Below, in pieces: positions 12,585 to 22,634 of a stretch of 64,000 nucleotides of DNA. The translations under genes and the position numbers were made by a program. Source of the DNA: Isoetes taiwanensis (taxonomy: Eukaryota; Streptophyta; Lycopodiopsida; Isoetales; Isoetaceae); assembly GCA_021234155.1 (NCBI GenBank), contig JAJEKV010000053.1:9057798-9121797 (forward strand), read 5' to 3'. Each line of letters starts with the position of its first letter. Positions within the stretch are counted from its first letter, which is position 1. The notes under the pieces were generated by a model. That model made no database searches. It was not told the DNA's origin and was given only the letters and a program-made list of their open reading frames with translations.

Positions 12585-14171
12585 GGTTAGTTACACGGGG
12601 GCTTTATCGCAATGCGGTCCCTAAATGAAATTTTGAAGAATTATCTGTCAATATAAAGGTGAAGGATAACTAATGCCATGATAGGCATGATTTCTTCATG
12701 AAGTATATATAAGAAGCTTCACTTAAAAGAATCATCGTTTGATACCAGAAGTGGTGCTAAATGTTCAAAAAGGTTTTTAATAAAGTGGGTCATGTATATA
12801 TTTCAATTTGCGTTTGTTCTCTTTGAGGCCCTTTTTTTCTACGGTAGTCATATATTTTATCCAATGATATTTGACCACCTATTGTCTTAAAAGTAAATCA
12901 CTTTTCCACTATAAAAATAAGATATGTCTTATTTAGGCTCGGAATAGGTTTGGATACCAAATGGAGTCTTATTTTATTCCTGAATCCCCCCCCTTCAAAA
13001 TAAGACTAGTCTTATTTGAATATATAACTAAAAATAAGACGTCTTACTTTTTCATGCTTTTTTACTAAAATAGGTGTCTTATATTGTATATGACAGCCAT
13101 ATTTTGCGACTAGTGTGGAAAAAGGGCCTGACTAGTGGGTAGTACTCTACCCTTCCATTGGATATTGTTAGAGACATGGGTCCCGTCTATTTCATTCAAA
13201 TTATATAATTGGTTAGACTCCTACATAATTGGGTTAGGCTCCCAAGAATAGGAAACCTCCCAACTTTCTTCTCTCCAACTTTTAGTCAAAGCCTTGGGAT
13301 GTTTTCATAAAGTTTTATAATATCAACCCTTTTAATTTGGGATTTTCCGGTTTGGCTAAAAAGGTTTTTGAAATTTTTCTGTCACATTTCTTAAGAAAAT
13401 TTCCATTATCTAAAAATCGAAAAAAAATAATTTATGGCTTTAGAGTTTGAGAGAAGTTCTCCGTTCAATTGATTTCCCCTCAAATTTCAGCATAATATGC
13501 GATCCAGGCACGTAGAAGGTGAATTTAAGGTTTCGTGGGGCGTTTCTTTAGCACATCGATCTCAATGCCGTAGGTTGCTTGCATGGATTCTGCTCTTCTA
13601 GAAATCGGGTCTGTGCATTTTACTATGATTTGGAAATTCGCATTTCTGAGTTGTGCAGGTTTTAAGGCTTTGATGAAGTTCTTCGGCATGATAGCCTATG
13701 TGCACTGCTTATAATTTCTTCTATTTGCATCGGACCCGCACGAGGGGGTTTGGCGTTGGAAGAAATTTTCTAGGGTACCTCCATTTTCAGATGTCTTGCC
13801 TAGCGATTGGGCTCAGATACCATGCCATCATTGATGTTTTATCTCAGATCACCGTGAAAATCAATTCTGACAAAGCTTTACAACGGATTTAGGTTGTTTG
13901 TTTATTAGGGTTGCACAAGAATGTTTGCAGCACCATAGCAGTTGTATGTTCTTCTCGGACAAGCCCTGTCGCATTTTGTAGATGGGGCTGGGTTGTGTGT
14001 GTAATCTAATTTGCTTTCCTTTTTGTAGGTTTTGGCAGTCTCTTTCATGTTGGACAAGCTCCAGATCTAGGTATGTTAAAAAGGATTCTTTTGCTAGAAT
14101 GATTTGGTTTGTATTCAATATTTAATTGGTTATTTAATGTATTAGTTGCTCTTCTTACAACAGTGAGTGAG
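12585..14171. other. Intergenic, with a cluster of TAAGAC/GTCTTA motifs
   Basis: No gene recognised. Between about 12915 and 13085 the octamer AATAAGAC and its complement recur, including a perfect 18-bp palindrome AATAAGACTAGTCTTATT near 13004. Short open frames at 13698-14118 lack recognisable motifs. Confidence 0.45.
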
Positions 14172-14384
14172 TCAATGTGAGCCACTGAAAGTTTGTTGCC
14201 TAAATCTGAGCCATGTACTTGAACGATCCTCTTCATCACTGTCTATCAGTGAATCTTCATCATCATCTCTGGAAGGCTTTTTGCGTGCGTTATCCAATCC
14301 ACATGCTGACCTCAGCAACTTTTGAGTTACAGCACGCAACTTGTTAGCAGCAGTTAGAACGAAGTCATATACTAGCACCTTCAC
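14172..14384 (-). pseudogene. Possible last exon of the DUF7869-type gene (acidic tail)
   Basis: Minus-strand frame with a basic helical start (N.L...TQKLLRSACG) followed by an acidic Asp/Glu/Ser stretch, ending at TGA. It lies downstream of the other DUF7869 gene pieces on the same strand and resembles the frame at 2532-2783. Membership in the same gene is inferred from strand, position and spacing. No splice proof. Confidence 0.35.
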
Positions 14385-14720
14385 TTCAGCAAGATCTATG
14401 GTACCACATTTGCTTTCGTCTTGGCTCTCTTTCCCACTTTGGTTCTGACCATCTCCATGTCATAAGTCCCACTAAACGAGGCGCAACCTGGAATCTCTGA
14501 TACCCATTTCAACACCCTAGGTTGGTATCGAAAAATAGTAAAAAATTCAAGAATGTAAAAAAACAGACATCATAGAAAACAACAAGTGCACTGGAATAAC
14601 AAAAAGATGTTGCATTCAAAGTTTTGAAAGACATCACAAAATTATGAACAAAATTGTCAAAAATGTGATACATTTTGGCATTGTCTGTGCACTAAACTTT
14701 TTCCTTTTCACATATATACC

Positions 14721-14915
14721 TTATCTAACAAACTTACATTTTGCAGCTAAGTCGGAATGCATCTCATCCTCTGACTCATTTAGATCGGGATCAATAGAGC
14801 TGTTAGTGTCCCCGACCTCACTCTCAAAACTGGATACAGTCGTCAGATTTGTCGATCCTACGACCCAGATCATATGTTGGGGCCCCTGGGCACCTCTCTT
14901 TTCGCTTATAGTCAT
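14721..14915 (-). pseudogene. Possible exon of the DUF7869-type gene
   Basis: Minus-strand open frame with an acidic Ser-rich middle (FESEVGDTNSSIDPDLNESE) ending near a splice-donor-like AAAT|GTAAGT at about 14731. It sits between the BAH-like exon (15212-15434) and the acidic frame at 14172-14384. Assigned to the gene by position only. Confidence 0.35.
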
Positions 14916-14929
14916 TTATGATTAGAGGC

Positions 14930-15130
14930 GCATATGATTTTGAAATATGAAATACGATTTTGCCTAAGGTATTGAGGGAATATCGAACTTCTATACGACT
15001 TTGCCTAAGATTTTAGAATATGAAATACGGGAGCTCGAACCTCTACCAAAATAATTCAATGTCCTAACTAAGACTACTTTAACCAATATACCCAGTGAGC
15101 TAATGCGATTACTTTTTATCTTGAATCTAT
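14930..15130 (-). mobile_element. Candidate tRNA-derived SINE
   Basis: On the minus strand a polymerase III A-box-like TAGCTCACTGG (about 15091-15102) is followed about 50 bp later by a B-box-like GGTTCGAGCTC (15031-15043), the spacing of a tRNA promoter. The rest does not fold as a tRNA. Downstream the sequence has a short internal repeat (GGCAAA(A/G)TCGTAT twice). Typical of a SINE head plus unrelated body. Ends and target duplication were not defined. Confidence 0.45.
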
Positions 15131-15211
15131 ATTTTTTTTTTATAACAACTTATTCGATTGTTTAGGCATATATGGTCTATGGTTTCAGGAATTGTTATTT
15201 TTACATCCATA

Positions 15212-15434
15212 TCAAAACCCCCTGGAACCCCCTGTTATTTTGCTACATATTGCATTAGATCCAGTTGTTCTCATCCAGTGTACTTTTAGTTTCACAGGGA
15301 TGCCATCCTCTCGGGTTACGTCCAGTACTTTAGCCAACCAGAATGGCTTCCCACTCTCATCATCATCAGCTGGAACAGCTGCAAGCATTCCTCTTTGAAT
15401 CACAGAGACTGAACCAGAAACTCTGGCAACCTAT
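15212..15434 (-). pseudogene. DUF7869-type gene, C-terminal BAH-like exon (severed by A1)
   Basis: Minus-strand frame containing GKPFWLAKVLDVTRED and VKLKVHWMR, the look of a BAH/Tudor-like small beta domain (my reading). Its upstream edge touches the A1 insertion site. If A1 is removed, the sequence continues into the core exon region at 28566-29580. A TAG in this frame right at the junction is also a good 3' splice site (AATAG|G), so A1 landed at or beside an intron-exon boundary. Confidence 0.6.
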
Positions 15435-17085
15435 TGTGACGGTCCAGGGGAATATACGCCATAAATACGTATATTCCTGGATCCGTCACCATACAAGTCT
15501 ATCCTTATAGCCTTGTATACCATAGATTGTGGCACTAGGGGGCATGGCTAAGTTATTCTCATAACTTAGCCAACCATAGGCTTAGACCATTATCCACGTG
15601 GCCTTAACCTATTGGGGCACCGCCACACAGGACTCACCCGATTGGTGCCACGTGGCATCCTAGGTGGACCTAACTTATATAGGCATAAACCCTAACCCTA
15701 GACCTCTTTCCAGCCCTAGCACCCCGAGACTCACCTACTTGTTCGAAACCCCCGCTTCAACCTCGCTCGCTGGCATAGGTCGGTGGTGCGGCCCCCCAAA
15801 GCAGGTAGACCCGCTCTTGGAGTAGGAACAAAGCAGCTTGTGAGCCGAAGACCATGGAGGCCCGGGATCCGGAGGGGAGAGCGTCGGGGAGCGGTATGTA
15901 GGATAGTAGTCGTGTTAGCTCATCTGGGATTAGCATTCCAGATGTGCTAGTATTTTGTATCTAGGGTAGAGCCATCCTAGAAACCATATTCAACATCTTG
16001 AACCCTAATCAAGGAACCCTAACTATTAGTTAGTTGTATGATTAGGTTAAGATGTTCTTCTTATGATTACTCTCATGATGTGATGATTATGTGATGTTGG
16101 TTGATCATGTTTGCTCCTCTTGTATTGGGAAGGGGGGTAGAGACCTAGGGCCATATGTAGTATGTTCCTAGAGTAGATCCCTTAGTTCCTATTAGTTGCG
16201 GCCTGTGCATAGGAGCCCACCAGGCTATTGGGGCTATGATATGACTCAGCACCAGATAACAGGGCTAGAGGGAAAGTGGAGGGAGGATCCCTGCCGAGTG
16301 GGGGCTTCGGGGGATCCCATAGTGGGCTAGGCTTATGGTCGGTCACTTCGTGTGGGCCGAGCATGGGTCCGACACCTCCTGGGGCAATGGTGTTGCCCTG
16401 CCTCTCGAGAGCTGCAAGTGATGGCTTGGCTCTCGTTTTGGGGGTTCACTGGTGCGAATGGTGTGTGTCGCCCGCGATTCTCTAGCCGCCCGGCACCTCT
16501 AGACCCCCCGAAGGGGAGATGCAACCCTTCCCCCTCATCGGACCAGGGAGATGCAACACAGAGTGGTCCCGATGGGTGATACCATGGGATTGCGTGTCCC
16601 CAAAGGCTAGAGTCCCGTCGAGCCCCATCTAGCCCATCTCAAAGTATGCAATGTGGGAGGGGCGGATGGAGTGGTCAACCCTAGCCATTGTTCTATGCCA
16701 GCCCTCGCCATCGCCATGACTCGGGCCTCGCTCTATCTTGAGGCCTAGCCGGGCCGGCCGCCCTCCTTACGAGTCTGAGCCGGGGTAGGAGCTCTCCTGT
16801 TTTATGGTTTGTGATTATCATCTATGCATTGGTTTATGTGCGATGCACTACCCTCCGAGGTAGTATTTGTATATGTTTTATGCTAGTTCTGACGTGTTGT
16901 CGCTTCCGCTGTTATAGGAGCCCATGGGGGAAGGGCGCGCAAGACACCTTCGTGTTCCCTCCCCGCACTAAGAGTCACCTCGAGAGTGCGGGGTAGACGA
17001 AGGGCCCATGCGGTTGCTGAGCCGGATGGGGGATTTCCTGCCGGGTATACGGCTGGGCGCCGTATGTTTAGCAGGGAGCGTCACA
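15435..17085 (+). repeat. A1 5' LTR
   Basis: 1651 bp, from TGTGACGG to GCGTCACA followed at once by the PBS. It opens with an imperfect inverted repeat (about 15437-15487) built around GGAATATACG...CGTATATTCC. A TATATAGG-like box and telobox-like AAACCCTAACCCTAG lie near 15675-15700, probably marking the promoter. Matches 26919-28560. Confidence 0.95.
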
Positions 17086-17086
17086 A

Positions 17087-17098
17087 TGGTATCAGAGC
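17087..17098 (+). promoter_or_regulatory. A1 primer-binding site (initiator tRNA-Met)
   Basis: TGGTATCAGAGC, two bases after the LTR, complementary to the 3' end of plant initiator tRNA-Met. Confidence 0.93.
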
Positions 17099-17660
17099 AA
17101 TGTTCTTGGTTGACCAAGAACTAGCACTGACCATAACCATGAAGTAGTCTAACAGGCCTATAGGGGTGTGAAATAAACATTTCCACCATCGAACCGCGAA
17201 AATGGGGGAAAAATTTTCTCCTAGGTAGTGGGTCAGGACTTAGGTTAAGTGTTAGACGAAGGTTTGAGTGAGTCAAACGCACCTTCTAGTAAATTTGGAG
17301 TGAAAATCATGCATCTGCATCAAATTTCACCTAAAATGGGTCGAAGAATCATGCCAATCGGAGACCCAGGTGAAAAATGGCGCAAATTCATAGATTGCAC
17401 TTCGAACCATTAGAAAAATTCGAAATTCAAGTATAATATCAATTAATATGGATTTAACATATATATTAATAATTAAATAAGCACTAAATATCTTGTAATT
17501 AATAAGGGGGGCTAATAAATAGGGGTAATTATGGTAGGAGAATATTCTCAGGGACCCTCCTCTTTAAATATCTCTGACACCTCATTTTTTCCCTCCAAAC
17601 TTTCCTCTACCTTCTCTCTCTTGACCAGCCTATCCCCACCTGTTTTCTAGACCGTTAAAT
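17099..17660 (+). other. A1 leader between PBS and ORF1
   Basis: Non-coding. It holds an inverted repeat around 17305-17345 (GGAGTGAAAAT / AAATTTCACC arms around GCATCTGC) and a TATA-like TTTAAATA at 17573-17580, about 88 bp before the ORF1 ATG. The same leader in A2 is split by element B. Confidence 0.6.
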
Positions 17661-18757
17661 ATGGCTCGAACCAAGCAAACCTATAGGAAGACTGGGCCTA
17701 GGCCTACCCTCTCCATGGCGCAGCAAAGCTGATGTGTGAAGAAGATACCGTGAGCACCTACTTTACCAAGAAGGGGAAGAGGAGCTTCCCCTACCAAGCA
17801 GAAGAAGACTGACGGGTCGCACCACGACCGAGAGCAGCCCTTCGCCGGCCGCAGAACACAAAGAACCGACGACCCGGGCCACTTCGGGGCCACGCATTAA
17901 CCGGGCGGGAGGAGCAGAGGAGGAGCAGTCCAAAGCAGCCAGGTGGATCGGCTTTTGGCCTTCGGCCCCAAAGAAGAAAGGTAAGGGAGAAGGTCATGAG
18001 TGGCCTCAAGAGAGGGGCCGCAAGGAGGAAGAGGGAACGCGAGGAGGAGCCGCGGCGGGAAGAGCGGAGGACGAAAGAGAAGAAACGACGGCCCCCTCAC
18101 CAACCGCCGTGGATAGAGGAGCCTCCCCTAGGAGGGAGGAGCAGTGGGAAGGAGAGGAGGAGGAAGAAGATCAGCAGGGCAAGGGCGGACCTCGGTGACC
18201 ACCTTACCCGGCAGGGCCCAAGCCACCTAAGGTGGTAAAGAAGCGTAAGGCGAGCTGGCCTTCGCCTTTGAAGGAGGACTGGCCGCCACGGGCTGGCCAG
18301 CCTCAAGGCATACCAAGAATACCTTCGTCAGGTGGACAAGGTATAATGATTGGTATTGCCGGCAGAACGTCCAACAAGACTGTGGAAGGAGGCCGGCCGC
18401 CAAAGAACCAAGCCACCGCCACCCGCACAGCCCTAGCCAAGAAGACCCACCATGGGCCTAACTTCGGTACACTCCCCTCATCTTCCCCGAGATTAGACAC
18501 TTTCAACGGTGCACTAATCTCCTTATTAGGAAGCACCCTTTGAGCCACTCATGCGGGAGGTGATGCGGCCAGTTCGCCACCAGGCCCCTTCACGAGTGGC
18601 GTCCCTCACAACTTCGGGTGTTGCAAGTAGCGGCGAGGCCGAGCTCACCCAGTTGTTTGAGGAAGGGAACCTCTCAAGCGATCCACGCCTTGAGAGGGTG
18701 ACTTTGATGCCCAAGGATATACACTTGGCGCGTCGCATCCGCAAGGAATACCCTTGA
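17661..18757 (+). pseudogene. Histone H3-like ORF1 of A1, frame-disrupted
   Basis: Starts MARTKQTYRK: the H3 tail with Ala7 changed to Tyr. A TGA stops this frame 24 codons in. Further on, a basic/acidic insert is readable in broken frames. At 18489-18540 the H3 alpha-N to alpha-1 segment is clear (EIRHFQRCTNLLIRK). At about 18640-18757 the second half of the fold is readable ([33 protein letters not shown]). This copy is the only one that shows the alpha-N/alpha-1 junction without a deletion. Compared with A2 it has many small indels. These may be decay or sequence error at CAG/CTG sites. Confidence 0.85.
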
Positions 18758-18884
18758 GGATGCATTTTTGTCCAACTAATGTAATTATTAAGTTCTATAA
18801 ATATAAAATTTTGTGTGAAACTGGCCATTAATTCGAGTATGAAAATATGTTTAGGTATAAAAACATGTTTGAGTAGCTAAATAG

Positions 18885-18910
18885 AAAAAAAAAAAAAAAA
18901 AAAAAAAAAA
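18885..18910 (+). repeat. A26 homopolymer
   Basis: Run of about 26 A about 130 bp after the ORF1 stop. Absent from A2 and B at the same place, so best explained by slippage. Confidence 0.7.
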
Positions 18911-18934
18911 ATTAGAAAAAAATTGCAAAAGGAA

Positions 18935-19217
18935 CCCGAAATCGGATCCCGTCGCGCCAAATACGTCTGCGCTCGCGACGCAGACCCGATCCGCGCGACG
19001 CCACCCGATTTCGCCATTTTGTACCTAATCCGTGTCCAAATTAAGTAAGAAAAGTTGCTAATTAAGTTAGAAACATGCTAGGAAATCATATTAGGATCTT
19101 CTAACACTCTAAAATTTTTCCTAAAGGTTGAAATAACCCGAAATCGGATCCCGTCGCGCCAAATACGTCTGCGCTCGCGACGCAGACCCGATCCGCGCGA
19201 CGCCACCCGATTTCGCC
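18935..19217 (+). promoter_or_regulatory. A1 hairpin pair between ORF1 and ORF2
   Basis: Two identical 81-bp GC-rich segments at 18935-19015 and 19137-19217, 202 bp apart. Each is a nested palindrome: an inner stem GTCTGCG/CGCAGAC around CTCGCGA, further GATC- and CGCG-containing arms, and an outer GAAATCGG/CCGATTTC. Flanks are AT-rich. Their identity implies recent duplication, conversion or strong constraint. Confidence 0.85.
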
Positions 19218-19389
19218 TGGATTTGCCAAACTTGACCAAATTTTAACCAACAAACCGCCATGTAGTGTTTCTTGCTTTGTTTTGTTTAGAATTGCACTTC
19301 ATGGTAGCTCATTTGGACACCCAAGGCCATAGATTTGGAGTCTTCCCCATCAAGAACCTTTGTGCACGGAACCCGAGGCACCACTAGTC

Positions 19390-19397
19390 TATAAAAA
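19390..19397 (+). promoter_or_regulatory. A1 ORF2 TATA box
   Basis: TATAAAAA followed by GGGCCCTCATTTG, 119 bp before the ORF2 ATG. The same arrangement is found in A2 and B. Confidence 0.7.
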
Positions 19398-19508
19398 GGG
19401 CCCTCATTTGTCATTTTCTCCCCCATCAAAAGTGCTCCTAGCTCCTGTGGCGATTTTCTAGCCCCTTGCTCAAATTCAGTAGCTATTTTTCATAGCCATC
19501 TCTGCTCA

Positions 19509-21031
19509 ATGGCGCCATCAAGCTTTGTTAGATGGTACAATGACTCTAATCATATCCGTGAACTCCCTGCTGACCAAGCCTTTCATGTCTTCGATCATCT
19601 CTTTGATCTTCATGCCACCTTAACCAGAACCCCCTATTACACTGACATCATGTGTCAATATGATCAGCAAATTCTGCCCTCGGAAGTTAGCTTGCCACCT
19701 AGGGGAGGGAAATGGGTCTCCTTAGACACCCTTGCCCAAGCCATAGGTGGGGGATCCAGGGGCAAGGGTAGATTGTGGGATAGAACCAGAAACATGCCAG
19801 ACTACATGACCTGTAAGCATCATAGGCATAGGTATCTTTCAGGCCAAGCAGCCTTAGCATTGTTCATGCAGTATAGGGCAGTTAACCAACCAGGGGAGCC
19901 ATCAATCCAACCCTTGGATTTGGCACCACTCGACACCGGCAAGCAGCAGATAAGCATCCGGGGAGATCGAGACCTCGGCATCACGAACACTACGGCTCCA
20001 CATCCGGAAACACCTATGTTGCGATTGAACCGACTTCTGAAGAGGAGGAGGAAGAGAACCAAGTTGGGAGATGAGGGAGGCGGGAAGAATGGAGAGGCGT
20101 ATAGCTTCGACAACAAGAAGTTCTAAAGGCGAGACTTGAGCCACCCGTGAGGGTATCCACGGCCCTTACCCGGTGATTATCGACGGCGAGGAGTACATAT
20201 TCGCCACCGACATCCTCAACCTTCCCTATTGCCAAGAGGAGAACCTCAGGATAGACGAGCTCCTAGGCCTAATGGCACAGGAACAGGGTAGCGACTTCAT
20301 CGACTATTCCTACCAGGAGATCCCAAGGGAGGTAGCCGAGCGACACTCCTATGCAGGGGAAACCATGTCGGATATCCAAGCATACCAGCGAGATAAAGGC
20401 GGATGTTTCAACAACAGCAACCCGACATTCCTGAGGAGGAATTCCAGGAGATCCAGAGCAGATTATACAAGCCGGGAAGACGCTCAACTTCGAGCAGAAC
20501 AGTCCGCTCCAGGAGCATGCGTGAGGCATCTAGCAGCATTAATCTGGAAAACGCAACAACAATGTGGAGGGACCACGAAGATCTTACAGCAATAGATATC
20601 TTGATTCGGGCGGTGGCGAGAAAAAGGCCGCGGGAGCCTCGGGGCCACATAGGGGTAAATCACTAAGGTACTATCTTCGGCCCTCGGCCAAGGGCCGGAT
20701 GATAGTCTTTCACAAGGAGTTCAGCCCAAGGGGTGAAGAATCAGTGGCGCTCCTTATAGCACTTACAGGGTTTGGACAGCACGCCAAGATAGATGTCGGA
20801 ATGGACCATGTTATACTCTTTAAGAGAGCAGTAGCACTTCACGCCCTCGACTTCGCAAGGGGCCACCTCAGAGATGCGCACTTGTCAGTGGTAGCGGCAA
20901 CTGCACCAGAATTACCAGCACCACAGTTAGCAAGAGCATTAGAGGGGGGGTCGGCGCCCAGAATACTGCAGAACATGGGCAAGGGCACAACATTCAAGAA
21001 AATCAAGAACTTCTTCAAGCGACGCCATTGA
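19509..21031 (+). pseudogene. ORF2 of A1, novel protein, frame-disrupted
   Basis: Begins MAPSSFVRWYN, like A2. The first 160 or so codons are open (RWYN, FDLHATL, YYTDIM, WVSLDTL, HRYLSGQAALALFMQY). Later blocks are in other frames: VIIDGEEYIFATDILNLPYCQEE near 20170-20240, EFQEIQSRLYKPGR near 20440, and the C-terminal block MIVFHKEFSPRGEESVALLIAL ... HALDFARGHLRDAHLSVVAATAPELPAP to TGA at 21029. Function unknown. See the A2 copy. Confidence 0.7.
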
Positions 21032-21356
21032 TGGAAGAATTGCTTGCTAACTTAATTAAAGTACATTGTAACTCCTTTTAAGTATTATCATGAAGTCCAT
21101 TAAATGTATTTCTATATACTAATTAATGTATTACCATGATTTTGACTTGTAAAAGAAATTTTCATATGATTTCTTTTGTACCTAACAACAATTTAATTGT
21201 AAGCAAAAAAAGATCATTGCCTAACCTAATAACATGTATTAATGATCAATCCTTGCAGCAAGGAACTCAAGTGCAGGATCTCAAGATCAGCACCGACCAC
21301 GCAATTGGGTACCAAGGAATCTGTTTGGCAGGGAACAAGAAGATGTTGAGCAGGAT
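21032..21356 (+). other. A1 ORF2-gag spacer with candidate splice acceptor
   Basis: AT-rich spacer. TCCTTGCAG at about 21251-21259 is a good 3' splice site and is conserved in A2 (about 48364-48372). From it a frame is open into the gag ATG at 21357, so gag-pol may be made from a spliced RNA. Confidence 0.45.
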
Positions 21357-22634
21357 ATGTCACCAGAGGCAGTCAACGCAAGGTTAGTGCAGATGAGGAA
21401 TCAGATGCAACACCTCATCAACTGGGCGACACCTCTCATGAATGCACAGGAAGATGGTCACCCACCTCCACCTTGTTTTCCGGGTGGTGACGAAGTTCCT
21501 CAGCAGGAAGGGGAGGGCAACCAGGGGAATGTCAGGGATAGGAGAAGGAAGAGGAGAACCAGGAGTCCATCATCATCTAGCTCCAGCTCATCAGACAGCT
21601 CTTCCGGTGGCAGCGGCTCTAGCTCCGATAGTGACTCGCAGCACCTAAGGCAAGAAAAAAGGGCAAGAAAAGGCGGATGATTACCGAGAAAAAGGTGGAT
21701 AGTGCTATGAGCAATGTATGGAAGACAAAGGAAGCTGGGCGGTTCTCGGGGAAAACAGATCGAGGCATGGAAGCTGAAGCATGGCTTGATGAAATGGAAG
21801 AATTTGGTAACTCTTACGGGATGAAAGACAAGGATATAGGGAAAGTTGCTACAGCTAACCTCATTGGACCGGCAAGGATCTGGTGGAAGGGATATGCTAA
21901 GTCTAACAAGCTGAAGAGGAACAATTGCAGATTTAAGACTTTTAGCAAGGCTTTCCGTAAGCACTATGTACCAAGGTCTCATACTAGTAGACAGATTCAG
22001 CAGTTTTACAGGTTGAATCGGGGTACATGATCGATGGCTAAGTATACAGAAGAATTTATGAGGCTCAGTGAATGTTCACGAGTCTCGAGAGGGCAAGCCG
22101 TGGATACTTACATTGAGGGTTGAACAGCAATATCAAGAGGCTTGTTAGAGCAATCAACCCGAAGTCGATCCTTGCAGTAGAAGATAAAGCTATAAGTTTG
22201 GAGGAGGCACCGGCAACTCCATGCGAAGCGATCAACCTTTAGGGGTAAGAATTGAGGGGGCAGTCGGGGGCAATATCGGGGTAAGCAATCAGCAGGCTAC
22301 ACCATCGGGGAGTCGGCAAAGGTAAGGGTCGAGCAAAGCTTTTGGGGACCGTAAGCCCGAAACGCATCGGCGGCAGCTCTTAAAAGCGTCTCCTAGGCCG
22401 GTCTGCCCGAAGGAAAAGAGACAGGAATGCATTGAGAAGAAGTTATGCTTGGTGCTTCCGGCCCGGGGCACCAGGACACATGATTGTCCATTAGTCATGC
22501 GGTCGGCTTTGGCGAGAACTCTTGGATTGGGACTCCCCAACGAGGGCCGGGCGAGGGATGATGACCAGCGGGAGGGCCACGACTTCATAGATGGTGAGTG
22601 TCACATATGTGCAAACATTGAGTCGATGAGATAG
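21357..22634 (+). pseudogene. A1 gag, frame-disrupted
   Basis: Gag of Ty3/gypsy type. An N-terminal coiled part (MSPEAVNARLVQMRNQM) and an Arg/Ser-rich low-complexity block precede the retrotransposon gag domain (EAWLDEMEEFGNSY, VATANLIGPARIWW, FKTFSKAFRKHYVP, QQFYRLNRGT). Frame breaks follow before a damaged zinc knuckle (GTRTHDCP) near 22470. Confidence 0.8.

Noticed and set aside
15031-15102. Functional tRNA gene on the minus strand
   Set aside because: A- and B-box-like motifs are present but no cloverleaf or acceptor stem could be drawn; SINE head preferred.
16182-16579. Short ORFs on both strands inside the LTRs (also 27623-28162, 30286-30693, 55339-55759)
   Set aside because: They shift, overlap on both strands and are not kept between LTR copies beyond nucleotide similarity.
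18885-18910. A26 tract as the poly(A) tail of an H3 retrocopy
   Set aside because: Absent at the same place in A2 and B, and about 130 bp past the stop; slippage is simpler.
19509-20126. ORF2 as an envelope protein
   Set aside because: Located before gag, no signal peptide, no transmembrane segment and many charged residues.
21500-21982. Minus-strand ORF of 160 codons opposite gag
   Set aside because: It is the shadow of the Ser/Arg-rich gag sequence.
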